Shown: positions 28,812-37,724 of the stretch, in pieces
Layout of the letters: each line of letters starts with the position of its first letter
How positions within the stretch are numbered: position 1 is the stretch's first letter
Origin: Jaenimonas drosophilae
Lineage: Eukaryota; Euglenozoa; Kinetoplastea; Trypanosomatida; Trypanosomatidae
DNA: 64,000 bases
NCBI GenBank assembly: GCA_030849065.1
Contig: JASAON010001601.1
Coordinates: forward strand, 1-64,000
Direction of reading: 5' to 3'
Notes under the pieces: model-generated
Seen by the model: the letters and a program-made list of their open reading frames with translations, nothing else
Database searches by the model: none
Told to the model about the DNA's origin: nothing
Position numbers and translations under genes: made by a program

Positions 28812-30317
28812 TTATGTGCGGGCTTCAATCTGAGGCATCACCTTCAAGTCCGGAGCAACGTCAAATGGGGCACCCGTCTTTGCCTTGACCTCTTCCAGCG
28901 TCACCCCCTCCGCCAACTCACGCAGAACCAGACGACGCATCGAGGTGGGGGTTGGCTTCTCCAGAGTGAAGACGGCAAGCTCCGTCATGATCATATCAAC
29001 CGCATCGGTTCCAGTGAGTGGGGAGGCACAGCGCTGCACGATACGTGGTTTTCCATTACGTTGTGTGTGCTCCATCATAACAATGATGCGGCTTCCGCTG
29101 GCAACTAGGTCCATAGCACCGCCCATACCCTTCAACAATTTGCCAGGCACGTACCAACTAGCAATATCTCCAGTTGCGGAGACCTCCAGCGCGCCAAGGA
29201 AGGTAAGGTCCATGTGGCCGCCGCGCATCATGCCAAAGGACTCTACACTGTCAAAGAGGGCAGCACCATTCTTGCTCACGGTGATGGTTTGCTTGCCAGC
29301 GTTGATGAAGTCCAGGTCCACCTCATCGGGAAGTGGATGCGGTCCAATCCCCAGCAAGCCATTCTCCGCCTGCAGCATCACATCCATACCTGACGGAATG
29401 AAGCTGGCCACCAGATTCGGAAGGCCGATGCCCAGGTTGATGGTCATGCCGTCGGTGAGCTCAAGCGCTGCACGTCGGGCGACGCGCTCACGTGATGGGC
29501 ACGCCGCGTGTGCAGGGGACTCATCATTTCCATTGGAGCGGGTGACAATAGCCTCCGCAAATTTTCGCATCTTTGGAAGATGAACAATGCGATCCACGTA
29601 CACCCCGGGAAGATGAACCTCACGTGGGTCCAGCTCACCACACTCCACCAACTCCTCCACCTCCACGATGCACACCTTGGCACACTTGGCGGCGATGGTG
29701 TTGAAGTTGCTTGTGGTGCCACGAAAGATGAGGTTACCACGCTTGTCCGCCTTCCATGCTCGAACAAGGGCATAGTCGGCAAAGAGGGCCGTCTCAAAGG
29801 AGCACCACTTCCCATTGATGAGCCGTGTCTCGTGTGGCTCACTAAACTTCACCACATTCTTACTTCCGTCTGGTGCAAAACGCACGGGCAGCTCTCCATT
29901 GGTGACGGCCGTACCGTAACCGGTTGGGGTGTAGAAGGCAGGTATGCCAGCTCCGGCAGCGCGAAGTCGATCGACCAAGGTACCCATTGGGTTGAACTCC
30001 ACGTCCAGCTTACCGTGAAAGAGGTGCTCCGCCACCAGACTTGGGCCCACCTCACCAATATACGTTGTGATGAGCTTCTTCAGTTGGCCATCCCGCACCA
30101 ACGGACCAGTGTAGATGTCCGTTCCCACAGTCGCACTGCAAATCAAGGTCAGGTCTTTCGGACCGGCTTTGTTCAGCGCGTCGTAGAGCTCCACGGGACC
30201 TCCACAGAGGGCAAAGCCGCCCGTGGCAATGGTGGCCCCGGACGGAATATCAGCCACAGCCTCCTTCAAGCCCATCACTGCGGGCTTCAAGAGCACGCGT
30301 GTACAGCGACGAAACAT
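28812..30317 (-). CDS. ASCT: SCOT-family CoA-transferase, copy 1 (probable mitochondrial acetate:succinate CoA-transferase)
   Basis: The protein has 501 residues from the ATG at 30315-30317; an upstream TTG in frame is ignored. It begins with a short basic presequence (MFRRCTRVLLKP), as expected for a mitochondrial enzyme. The N-terminal subdomain carries CoA-transferase signature 1 (IATGGFALCGGPVE), and the C-terminal subdomain carries signature 2 (LQAENGLLGIG) with the catalytic glutamate at E318. Conserved features also include GYGTAVTNGE and WKADKRGNLIFRGT. SCOT moves CoA between succinate and acetoacetate. In trypanosomatids the same family is the acetate:succinate CoA-transferase that makes acetate and succinyl-CoA from acetyl-CoA in the mitochondrion. 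All key residues are present. It is the last-transcribed of three tandem paralogs. Confidence 0.93.
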   Translation of the reverse strand: MFRRCTRVLLKPAVMGLKEAVADIPSGATIATGGFALCGGPVELYDALNKAGPKDLTLICSATVGTDIYTGPLVRDGQLKKLITTYIGEVGPSLVAEHLFHGKLDVEFNPMGTLVDRLRAAGAGIPAFYTPTGYGTAVTNGELPVRFAPDGSKNVVKFSEPHETRLINGKWCSFETALFADYALVRAWKADKRGNLIFRGTTSNFNTIAAKCAKVCIVEVEELVECGELDPREVHLPGVYVDRIVHLPKMRKFAEAIVTRSNGNDESPAHAACPSRERVARRAALELTDGMTINLGIGLPNLVASFIPSGMDVMLQAENGLLGIGPHPLPDEVDLDFINAGKQTITVSKNGAALFDSVESFGMMRGGHMDLTFLGALEVSATGDIASWYVPGKLLKGMGGAMDLVASGSRIIVMMEHTQRNGKPRIVQRCASPLTGTDAVDMIMTELAVFTLEKPTPTSMRRLVLRELAEGVTLEEVKAKTGAPFDVAPDLKVMPQIEART

Positions 30318-31476
30318 CTTCAACGACTGTCTTGGTCAGGGGAAGAAACAATCCTCTTAGTATCTTTGTTGCGTGTGTTTTTGTGTGTTGTGAAACAGCA
30401 ACAGTGAAATGTTCTTTCTTTAGAAAACAAAAAAAACGGTGATATCAATCCTTGGTCTACAAATGCGATGAGAGCACCACTTTGTGGTGGAGACGTCGTC
30501 TGGCCTTGTGAGATGGGCCGAGTAGAATGCTCCACACAGCTCTTGAAGTAATGCAACAAAACAAAACACAACAACCAACAAAGGAGAACACGCAACATTA
30601 GCAATACGCACAGCAATGCAACATGCACCGTGTTTCATTTCTTCGATGCGATACGTCCAACAGCAAATTCAAAAAGGCATTCGTGAAGAGGCTGAGAAGT
30701 CAGGCATTCCGCTCACAGGACTTCTCTTTCAGGTGAACCTCTTCCAACAGAGCTCCGGCGAAATAAGAAAAAAAAACGACGATACATCTGTCGTCCCCAA
30801 TACGAACTCATTTTTGCCCCAAGAAGGAAGGTGGCAATTTAGTGTGGGAAGTTGGGAAAGGGAGGAAGATCGTAACGCAGAATGGAAGGGCCTCTCAGAA
30901 GATTCTTGAAGGAGCTCCTCATCGAGAGGCAGCTGGCAGTTCAGGTCCATCGGTCGCGCATTTAAAAAAGAAAAAAGAAACGAGATCAAGTAGCGGTGAA
31001 TGTGATGGATTGGATGGTCGTTTGGGCCGTAATAGAAGAGGGGGGTGAAAGGCCACTCACAGAAGATGGGGAGAGACGAATTGATCATTCAACCAAAAAA
31101 TGAAGGAAGGACCTCAAGGGGGGGAGAGGGGGGGCGAGCATCCAATAGGGGGTGGGTGGTACGTCTGTTGGATGTACGGCAACGAGTGTGTGATGGACGA
31201 CATCCAAAGGTCAGTGTTCCCCGCTCATCACACACACACGCGGACGTCCATAGCACAAATCCATCCTCCTCGCTGACAGTTCACGGACGGTGCAATACAG
31301 CATCTCGCGTGTTGGTCGTTCGTACAATCAACAATATAGCATATGGAGGTTGAATGGATGAATGCAACTCTCTTTCTTCTTCTTTCTCTTCAGATATACA
31401 ACAAATTGTCTGTTCCACCATTCACTGCCTAAACCTCAACAATCGGGGGGAGGGGAGGAAGCACTCCTAAGTAGCT
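30318..31476. other. Long intergenic region between CoA-transferase copies 2 and 1
   Basis: The gap is 1159 bases. The minus strand shows TTGTTTCTTCCCCTGACCAAG with a candidate acceptor AG at 30331-30332 and another AG at 30327-30328 just before copy 1. A C-rich minus-strand stretch lies at about 31119-31153. Short plus-strand frames here (for example 30616-30909) show no convincing protein character. It would include the 3' region of copy 2, where regulation usually acts in kinetoplastids. Confidence 0.5.
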
Positions 31477-32976
31477 TCACTTGGCAGCAATGTCCGCCAG
31501 TGGCATCGTCTTCAAGGATGGCGATACCTCGAAAGATGCCGTCGTCTTGGCCTTGACCTCCTCGAGCGTGACCCCATCCGCGATCTCGGTGAGCCGCATG
31601 CGGTTGACGCCGCCAGGAACCTTGATGATCTCAAAGGTTGCCAGTTCCGTAATGAGTAAATCCACGACACCACGTCCCGTCAGTGGCACGGAACACGTAT
31701 TCACCACACGTGAGTTGCCATTCTTGTCCGTGTGTTCCATCAGCACGACAGTACGGCAGCCGCTCTGGACCAGGTCCATAGCACCGCCCATGCCCGTCAA
31801 CACCTTGCCGGGCACACACCAGCTGGCGATATCACCCGAGGAAGATACCTCCAATGCGCCAAGCATCGTGAGATCCATGTGACCGCCGCGAATCATCGCA
31901 AACGACTCGGCACTGTCAAAGAGGGAGGCACCATTCTTGCTCACGGTGATGGTCTGTTTGCCAGCGTTGGTGAAGTCGGTGTCAATCTCCTCCGGCAGAG
32001 GGTGTGGGCCAATGCCCAGGACACCGTTCTCCCCTTGCAGCATGACATCCATGGTCGGCGGAATGTAGCTGGCAACGAGGTTCGGCACACCAACACCAAG
32101 GTTGATGTTCATGCCGTCCTTTACCTCTAAAACGGCACGTCGGGCAATGTGGTTGCGGCTCTCCGAGGCCATCTTGCCCTTCTTCGTGACGCTGCCGTCA
32201 GGGTTGCGCGTGATGTAGAACTCCGCGCCATGCTTGACCTTCTCTGGACGCACAAGACGCTTCACGTAGACCCCGGGAAGGTGAATATCGCGTGGCTCCA
32301 GCTCACCACACTCCACCAGCTCCTCCACCTCCGCAATGCACACCTTGGCACACTTGGCCGCCAACAGGTTGAAGTTGCGTGTTGTTCCCCGGAAGATGAG
32401 ATTGCCACGCTTGTCCGCCTTCCACGCCCGTACAAAAGCAAAGTCAGCGAAGAGCGCCGTCTCCAGCGTACACCATCGACCACCAATGAAACGCGTCTCA
32501 CGTGGTGTGCTGTACTTCTCCACGTTGCCGGTGCCATCCGGAGTGAAGCGCATCGGCAGACGTCCATCCGCCACATCTGTGCCGTAGCCGGTTGGGGTGT
32601 AGAAAGCAGGTAAGCCGGCACCGGCACAGCGCATGCGATCCACCAAGGAGCCCATGGGGCAGAACTCAATCTCAAATTTTCCACGCATGAGGTGGTCCAC
32701 AAACACCTTGTTCTCCCCAACGTAGGTGGTGATGGCCTTCTTGATTTGGCCATCGCGTGCAAGGGGCCCCATAAAGTCCTCCGGCCCAGGCATTAACCCA
32801 CCAATGACGGTGAGGTCCTTCACCTGCTTCCGATTCAGCTCTGCGGCAAGCTCGTAGGCTACCCCACAGAGTCCAAAGCCACCAAAGGCGATGGAGGCAC
32901 CATCTTGAAGGTCGTGGAGGGCCTCCTTGGAGGTCATGATGGCCGGCTTCATGCGGCGGAGAGAGTGACGGAGCAT
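31477..32976 (-). CDS. ASCT: SCOT-family CoA-transferase, copy 2
   Basis: The protein has 499 residues from the ATG at 32974-32976. The frame runs on to 33108, but those residues show no conservation with the other copies, whereas MLRHSLRRMKP matches the short basic presequences of its paralogs. Signature 1 is IAFGGFGLCGVAYE and signature 2 is LQGENGVLGIG, with the catalytic glutamate E316. It is close to copy 1 over its whole length (shared blocks include WKADKRGNLIFRGT, HPLPEEID against HPLPDEVD, and MIRGGHMDLTMLGALEV). The predicted activity is the same: mitochondrial CoA transfer from acetyl-CoA or acetoacetyl-CoA to succinate. The pair probably arose by tandem duplication. Confidence 0.93.
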   Translation of the reverse strand: MLRHSLRRMKPAIMTSKEALHDLQDGASIAFGGFGLCGVAYELAAELNRKQVKDLTVIGGLMPGPEDFMGPLARDGQIKKAITTYVGENKVFVDHLMRGKFEIEFCPMGSLVDRMRCAGAGLPAFYTPTGYGTDVADGRLPMRFTPDGTGNVEKYSTPRETRFIGGRWCTLETALFADFAFVRAWKADKRGNLIFRGTTRNFNLLAAKCAKVCIAEVEELVECGELEPRDIHLPGVYVKRLVRPEKVKHGAEFYITRNPDGSVTKKGKMASESRNHIARRAVLEVKDGMNINLGVGVPNLVASYIPPTMDVMLQGENGVLGIGPHPLPEEIDTDFTNAGKQTITVSKNGASLFDSAESFAMIRGGHMDLTMLGALEVSSSGDIASWCVPGKVLTGMGGAMDLVQSGCRTVVLMEHTDKNGNSRVVNTCSVPLTGRGVVDLLITELATFEIIKVPGGVNRMRLTEIADGVTLEEVKAKTTASFEVSPSLKTMPLADIAAK

Positions 32977-33494
32977 CTTTAAAAAACACGCGTTGTGAAT
33001 CAGAGGATTTTGATTGTGTAAATTTTGGTAAGTCTTTCGTACATGAAGAAACCAGTGGAAGTGAAGATAGATTGACAATGTACAACAACGTGAGCGATGA
33101 TGGACCACAGCCTGTTAAGACGAAGAACACACAACACGCCACCATATTGTGTGCGCAAAACAATAACAGGAAAATGTTGCGGATTGGAAGTGGAGATGAG
33201 GAAACCATGGCGCCCTCCAAAGCACCATCGTACGTACAACTTCACAGGTTCAACAGGAAACGTTAGTGAGGTAGGCAAACAATATCCAGCAACAACGTGA
33301 AACAAGAGAAGGAAGATGGCGGCCGCCTACTACTATGTGTGCCGTGGAGACGTGACCACGACGGCCCAGTGTAGCGTAGTGAGAGCAACCCTGAGCTCCA
33401 ACTTATACACGGCTTTGGCCGCGCACCACTGGATGGTGAGCGATAGAATGGATGCACACACATCCAACAAACAGCAATCACGCCCATGATGGGC
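32977..33494. other. Intergenic region between CoA-transferase copies 3 and 2
   Basis: Non-coding sequence of 518 bases with the leader of copy 2 and the 3' region of copy 3. The best pyrimidine tract for copy 2 is the T run just upstream of its ATG (minus-strand GTGTTTTTTAAAG), but the acceptor is uncertain. No other gene seen. Confidence 0.45.
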
Positions 33495-35003
33495 CTATGC
33501 AGGGAGAACAGGGGCCAGGCGCATGGGTTGGAGAGAGCTGGAAACTTCGTAGAGAGCTTCCGTGCGCGCTCGAACCTCCTCCAACGTGACACCCTCTGCT
33601 AGCTCCGTCAGAACCAACTTCTTCGTCCCGCTCTGTTTGCATGGCACAACATCAAAGACGGCAAGTTCGGTGATAATCTTGCTCACCACGCCTCGTCCAG
33701 TAAGCGGAGCCTTGCACCGGTGCAGCAGCTTTGGCGCCCCATCCTTGTCTGTGTGGGTCGTCACAACCACAACCGAGCAGCCACTCTGGACGAGCTCCAT
33801 GCCTCCACCCATTCCGGAAATACGCTTTCCGGGCACCATCCAGTTGGCAATGTCGCCATTCTCGGCAACCTCCATCGCCCCCATCAACGCCATATCCACA
33901 TAACCACCACGAATCATGGCGGCGGACTCCACCGCGTCAAAGAAGCAGGGGCCAACGTTGCGATCTGCCGTCACAGTCTGGCGGCTGGCGTTGGTGAGAT
34001 TAGGGTCCACTTCATTTGGTAGTGGGTGAGGGCCAATGCCCAGGATGCCGTGTCCGCCCATGAGCAGCACACGCTTCTCGGCAGGCACGTACTGAGAAAC
34101 CAGGGTAGGCACACCCACCCCGAGATTCACCACCATGCCGTGGCCAACTTCCAAGGCAGCCCGTCGAGCCAAGCGGTGCTTGACGCTCATGACATCCTCA
34201 GTCGTTGATCCACCCTTTTCTGCATCACGGGTGACGAGGAACTCCACGCGGGGTTCCGCAGTGACGGGCACGATGCGATCGACGTAGACCCCGGGCATGT
34301 GCACCTCATTGGGGTCCAGCTCGCCAAATTCCACCACCTCATCCACCTGGACGATGCAGGTCTTCCCACACTTTGCGGCGGCGGTATTGAAATTGCGATT
34401 GCAGCCACGGAAGATGAGGTTGCCACGCTTGTCGGCCTTCCACGCCCGCAGTAGGCCAAAGTCCGCCTTCAGCGCCGTCTCCAGCACGCACCACTTCCCA
34501 TCAATCATGCGCGACTCCCGCGGAGAGCTCACCAATGCCACAGACCCACTTCCATCGGTGTCATAGCGTTGTGGCACACCTCCCTCCGCCACCATTGTGC
34601 CATAACCCGTTGTGGTGTAAAAGGCCGGCATTCCCGCCCCACCAGCCTTCATGCGATCGGCCAAGGAGCCCATCGGGCACAGCTCCACCTCCAGCTTTCC
34701 ACTGTAAAAGGCGTCAGAAAAGACGCGGTTATCACCCATGTAGCACGTGACAACCTTGCGAAGTCGCTCGTCCTTGGCGAGGGGTCCCACCCCGAAGGTC
34801 TGCCCCGCCATGCTGGACATGTAAAGGGTGAGGTCCGTGCAGCGACGGCGGTGTACCTCCTCCAGGAGCTCAAAGGGGGCGCCCGTGTATCCAAAACCGC
34901 CCACGGCGAGGGTGGCACCCGACGTGAGGTCCCCAAGGGCCTCTTCGACCGTGGCGCAGATGGTTGGAATTGGCTTACAGCGTAGTAACGTTTTGCGAAG
35001 CAT
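33495..35003 (-). CDS. SCOT-family CoA-transferase paralog lacking the catalytic glutamate, copy 3
   Basis: The protein has 502 residues from the ATG at 35001-35003, with a basic presequence (MLRKTLLRCKP). Signature 1 is kept (LAVGGFGYTGAPFE), as are GYGTMVAEGG and WKADKRGNLIFRGC. Signature 2 is broken: the paralogs read LQ(A/G)ENG(L/V)LGIG, but this copy reads LMGGHGILGIG, so the catalytic Glu is G317 and the following Asn is His. The codon is GGA, against GAG in both other copies. The flanking GIGPHPLPNEVD is intact and the frame is complete, so this is not simple decay. Family knowledge says this Glu forms the CoA thioester, so normal CoA-transferase chemistry is unlikely. It may be a regulatory partner or have another activity. 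It is the most divergent of the three copies. Confidence 0.9.
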   Translation of the reverse strand: MLRKTLLRCKPIPTICATVEEALGDLTSGATLAVGGFGYTGAPFELLEEVHRRRCTDLTLYMSSMAGQTFGVGPLAKDERLRKVVTCYMGDNRVFSDAFYSGKLEVELCPMGSLADRMKAGGAGMPAFYTTTGYGTMVAEGGVPQRYDTDGSGSVALVSSPRESRMIDGKWCVLETALKADFGLLRAWKADKRGNLIFRGCNRNFNTAAAKCGKTCIVQVDEVVEFGELDPNEVHMPGVYVDRIVPVTAEPRVEFLVTRDAEKGGSTTEDVMSVKHRLARRAALEVGHGMVVNLGVGVPTLVSQYVPAEKRVLLMGGHGILGIGPHPLPNEVDPNLTNASRQTVTADRNVGPCFFDAVESAAMIRGGYVDMALMGAMEVAENGDIANWMVPGKRISGMGGGMELVQSGCSVVVVTTHTDKDGAPKLLHRCKAPLTGRGVVSKIITELAVFDVVPCKQSGTKKLVLTELAEGVTLEEVRARTEALYEVSSSLQPMRLAPVLPA

Positions 35004-35427
35004 TAGTTATCCTACAGCTGAAGACTACGAATGAGATGAGCTAACGTCTTCACAAATTAGTAGTGGTGTAGAACAAGTGAAGTCCGGCAAACAACAAAAG
35101 AGGATGTCAGGACAAGAAGACGTGGCAGCCATTTACACGCAACGCAGCCAGCAGCCCAGGAACCTGGACCTTGAACAGCACAGCACATATTCTCACACGT
35201 TGTGGGTAGGTAGTCTCATCCATCACACACACTCATCTCCAAAAATAAGCAAAAGAACTCTGCCACGTATCGTCCGGCAGCGCAATCCTTCCTTCAAAGC
35301 AAATCTAGGAGGCGCATCTAGTTGCGACATCACGATCTAGAGTATCTATCTGAGCTTCAGCAGCCAGAGTGTATCCAGCATGCCATCCATCTTCATTATT
35401 TTTCATGATCTTCTCACGCAGCGTCCC
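35004..35427. other. Intergenic region between the RPB2-tail-like gene and CoA-transferase copy 3
   Basis: 424 bases containing the copy 3 leader (candidate acceptor 35012-35013) and the 3' region of the upstream gene. No further feature recognised. Confidence 0.45.
35012..35013 (-). promoter_or_regulatory. Putative spliced-leader acceptor for CoA-transferase copy 3
   Basis: The minus strand reads ATTCGTAGTCTTCAGCTGTAG, with the last AG at 35012-35013, nine bases before the ATG; the earlier TAG or CAG could also be used. The tract is modest, so this is tentative. Confidence 0.4.
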
Positions 35428-37356
35428 TTACGATGGCTTGGGTGGTCCGACGGAGAGTGACACCGTCTGTCGTAGGATCTCGTCCTTATCCACCATCGTT
35501 GTGCTGGACCAACGTGAGGTGGGCTGGCCCTTGGACTCCAGGAAGGAGGCGTAGCCCTTGATCAGCGCCGCCTCCGCATGTACCGAAGGGTTGGCGTGGC
35601 TCGCACTCACAGAACGGCCGCTTCGCTCCGCCGATCGCGATGTCAGCCGACCGAGATCGCTCTCCAAACGGAATAATTTTCCGCGGAAGGTGGCCGGCAC
35701 ACGCACATGCGAGGTCTTCTTGCGGCAGATGCTGCAGAAATGCATGCCTCGGGTGAGGGCTCCCGTCTTGGACGATACGTAGGCTGGGTTGTAGGAGCGA
35801 ATCTGGCCACAGACAGAGCAGAGGTACGAATCAGATGGCGCACTAGGATGTTGCACAACTTTTTGCAAGCACACACCGTGAGCAATCATGGCATGAATAC
35901 CAACCACCTTCGTCTTCCACTTGGGGTCCCCCTGACGCATGGAGACGCTTCCATCTGATGATTCCTGCACTCCAGGCTCACCTACGGACAACTTCGGAAC
36001 GAAGTGCAGAAGCTCATCCTTCCACAAGCCATCCAGTACAATCCATCGGTAGTTGTCCAGGCATCCAGCCACACTCCGCGAGAGGTAAACCGCCCCTTCA
36101 CCACCATCATCCCCACCGACGTAGAAGCTCATCTCGAGCAATCCAGAATTAGGGTTCAGACGAACATCCGCATATGGTTGGGTCGAATCATCATCTCCAT
36201 CGTCTTGGTACGTTTCAATAGGCGTGTTGCGCAGGGCCTCCGTCACATCGTCCTTTTCTTGTTCCTCCCCGACCGCCAGCCCCAACTCATCACGTAGAAA
36301 GTGCTCGAAGAACAGCACACGCTGCTTCTCACGTACGGCCTCCGTCACTCGCTCCGCAATGAAGCTAGAGCATGGAACAACGTACTTGCCAGAGAAGATG
36401 CGAATCAGCTCCTCCTGATTTCCGCCATGCGTCCAGACGTAGGGAAAGTAGGAGAAACCCTGCTCATAAAAGTGCTTCAGCTGCCACAGACACCAACGGC
36501 TGTACTCCTGCTGTTGGCGGTACTCACGCAAGGAGCTACTCTCTGACAGCATGTGCTGAAGATGCTTCTCACGTTGGGTGTAGATCATTGCGCGTCGTCG
36601 GCCCTTGGCGGGTGCGGATGCGTGCACCTCTCCACCAGATGGCCGAACGGTCAGGATGAGCCGATCGGCGCAACGTTGGAAGTAGCCCCGACCATGCGCG
36701 CACAGCTTACCCCACGGCCGTGCCATGCGCAACGGATCGCGCAAGAATCCACCAAAACAGGCAATAATCTTCTCCGGCACCTCACAGCGGATGCCGGCGG
36801 CTTCTGCCCAATGCAGCAAACGCCGTCCCGCAACGGTGCGGCGAACCTCGTTGGATGGAAACAAACGCTCCACCACAGCAGGAACGGCAGGACTGCGGCG
36901 ATGCTTCTTTCTACTACTGGATGGGTAGGAAGACCGCATACCACGTTGGTTAGATGGCACATCCTCTTCTGGGCCACGAGCATGGGATTTATCCTCCGCA
37001 CGCGGCTCCGAGGCCGTCGCTTGGAAAAAGCGGTTGGGTGGGAGCTCCACCTCTGAGGTATCCATGGACTCCGCAACATCTTCCTCCACCTCTTTCGTGG
37101 CAGGTTTTGGTACCGCTGACGTCTGTGGACGTCCAGACCGCGCCGCTGCTCCGCTTGGCTTAGAGGGACGAATCACGTGGCGGTCACGTCGAGCTGATGC
37201 AGATGTAGATGGTCTAGCGCTGTACACCTGTGGCGTGCCATCGTGTTTCCACTGCGGAAGTCGGTCGGCGGGCGAACGAAAGTTGGGATGTTCGCGGTCG
37301 AAGCCAAACAAAAAATCGTGAAAGCCATCGAGGTCCCGCTGGGAGAGGGCGAACAT
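35428..37356 (-). CDS. Hypothetical protein with a C-terminal zinc module resembling the RNA polymerase second-subunit tail
   Basis: The protein has 642 residues from the ATG at 37354-37356; an in-frame GTG further upstream is not used. Residues about 45-160 are disordered and basic. The middle (about 165-450) looks folded, with many aromatics (YSRWCLWQLKHFYEQGFSYF), but I cannot assign it. Near the C-terminus MIAHG (490-494) is followed by C513-x2-C516-G, then C541-x2-C544 and VRVPATFRGKLFRLESDL (551-568). The order matches the RPB2 C-terminal domain, which has a (C/M)IAHG segment, CxxCG, CxxC, then IP-x4-KL-x3-EL. The hallmark RFGEME before IAHG is absent, and no other polymerase motif is present. 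The protein is half the length of RPB2. So it is an RPB2-tail-like module in an unknown protein, or convergence. Function unknown. Confidence 0.7.
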   Translation of the reverse strand: MFALSQRDLDGFHDFLFGFDREHPNFRSPADRLPQWKHDGTPQVYSARPSTSASARRDRHVIRPSKPSGAAARSGRPQTSAVPKPATKEVEEDVAESMDTSEVELPPNRFFQATASEPRAEDKSHARGPEEDVPSNQRGMRSSYPSSSRKKHRRSPAVPAVVERLFPSNEVRRTVAGRRLLHWAEAAGIRCEVPEKIIACFGGFLRDPLRMARPWGKLCAHGRGYFQRCADRLILTVRPSGGEVHASAPAKGRRRAMIYTQREKHLQHMLSESSSLREYRQQQEYSRWCLWQLKHFYEQGFSYFPYVWTHGGNQEELIRIFSGKYVVPCSSFIAERVTEAVREKQRVLFFEHFLRDELGLAVGEEQEKDDVTEALRNTPIETYQDDGDDDSTQPYADVRLNPNSGLLEMSFYVGGDDGGEGAVYLSRSVAGCLDNYRWIVLDGLWKDELLHFVPKLSVGEPGVQESSDGSVSMRQGDPKWKTKVVGIHAMIAHGVCLQKVVQHPSAPSDSYLCSVCGQIRSYNPAYVSSKTGALTRGMHFCSICRKKTSHVRVPATFRGKLFRLESDLGRLTSRSAERSGRSVSASHANPSVHAEAALIKGYASFLESKGQPTSRWSSTTMVDKDEILRQTVSLSVGPPKPS

Positions 37357-37724
37357 TGTTTCGTGTGTGGGGATGTTGGGGCTACCACAACCACTCACTC
37401 ACCAGGGGTGTCGAAGGAAGCAATGATGATGAACGTTCAACCTACGCGTACTACACGAGTGGATGTCCCAGAACTTCTACTCATAAATAAACACAAACGA
37501 AGAGGAAAATTTGGTCAAGCACATGATTGTCAGCCGGGGCATGCAACAGCAACACAAGACGGTAGTGCTACACTTCGCACCCACGCATGGACTATGAAAG
37601 CTCAGTCGAACTCTATTCACTCGAACCAAAATGGCGGAGCATCATCTCGGAGCTTCGCTCACGAATCTATACTCTTCTATGTAGGGACCACCCTGCATGG
37701 ATGGACACTGAAGCAACAAACGGC
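37357..37724. other. Intergenic region upstream of the RPB2-tail-like gene
   Basis: Contains a candidate acceptor (minus-strand GGTTGTGGTAG, AG at 37382-37383) 26 bases before the ATG, and 3' sequence of the gene ending at 37725. Nothing else recognised. Confidence 0.45.

Noticed and set aside
30616..30909. 97-codon plus-strand frame with a helical-looking start
   Set aside because: On the opposite strand to every gene, another frame is equally open over its first part, and its second half has no protein character.
32977..33108. N-terminal extension of CoA-transferase copy 2
   Set aside because: The downstream Met gives a presequence like those of copies 1 and 3; the extension has no counterpart in them.
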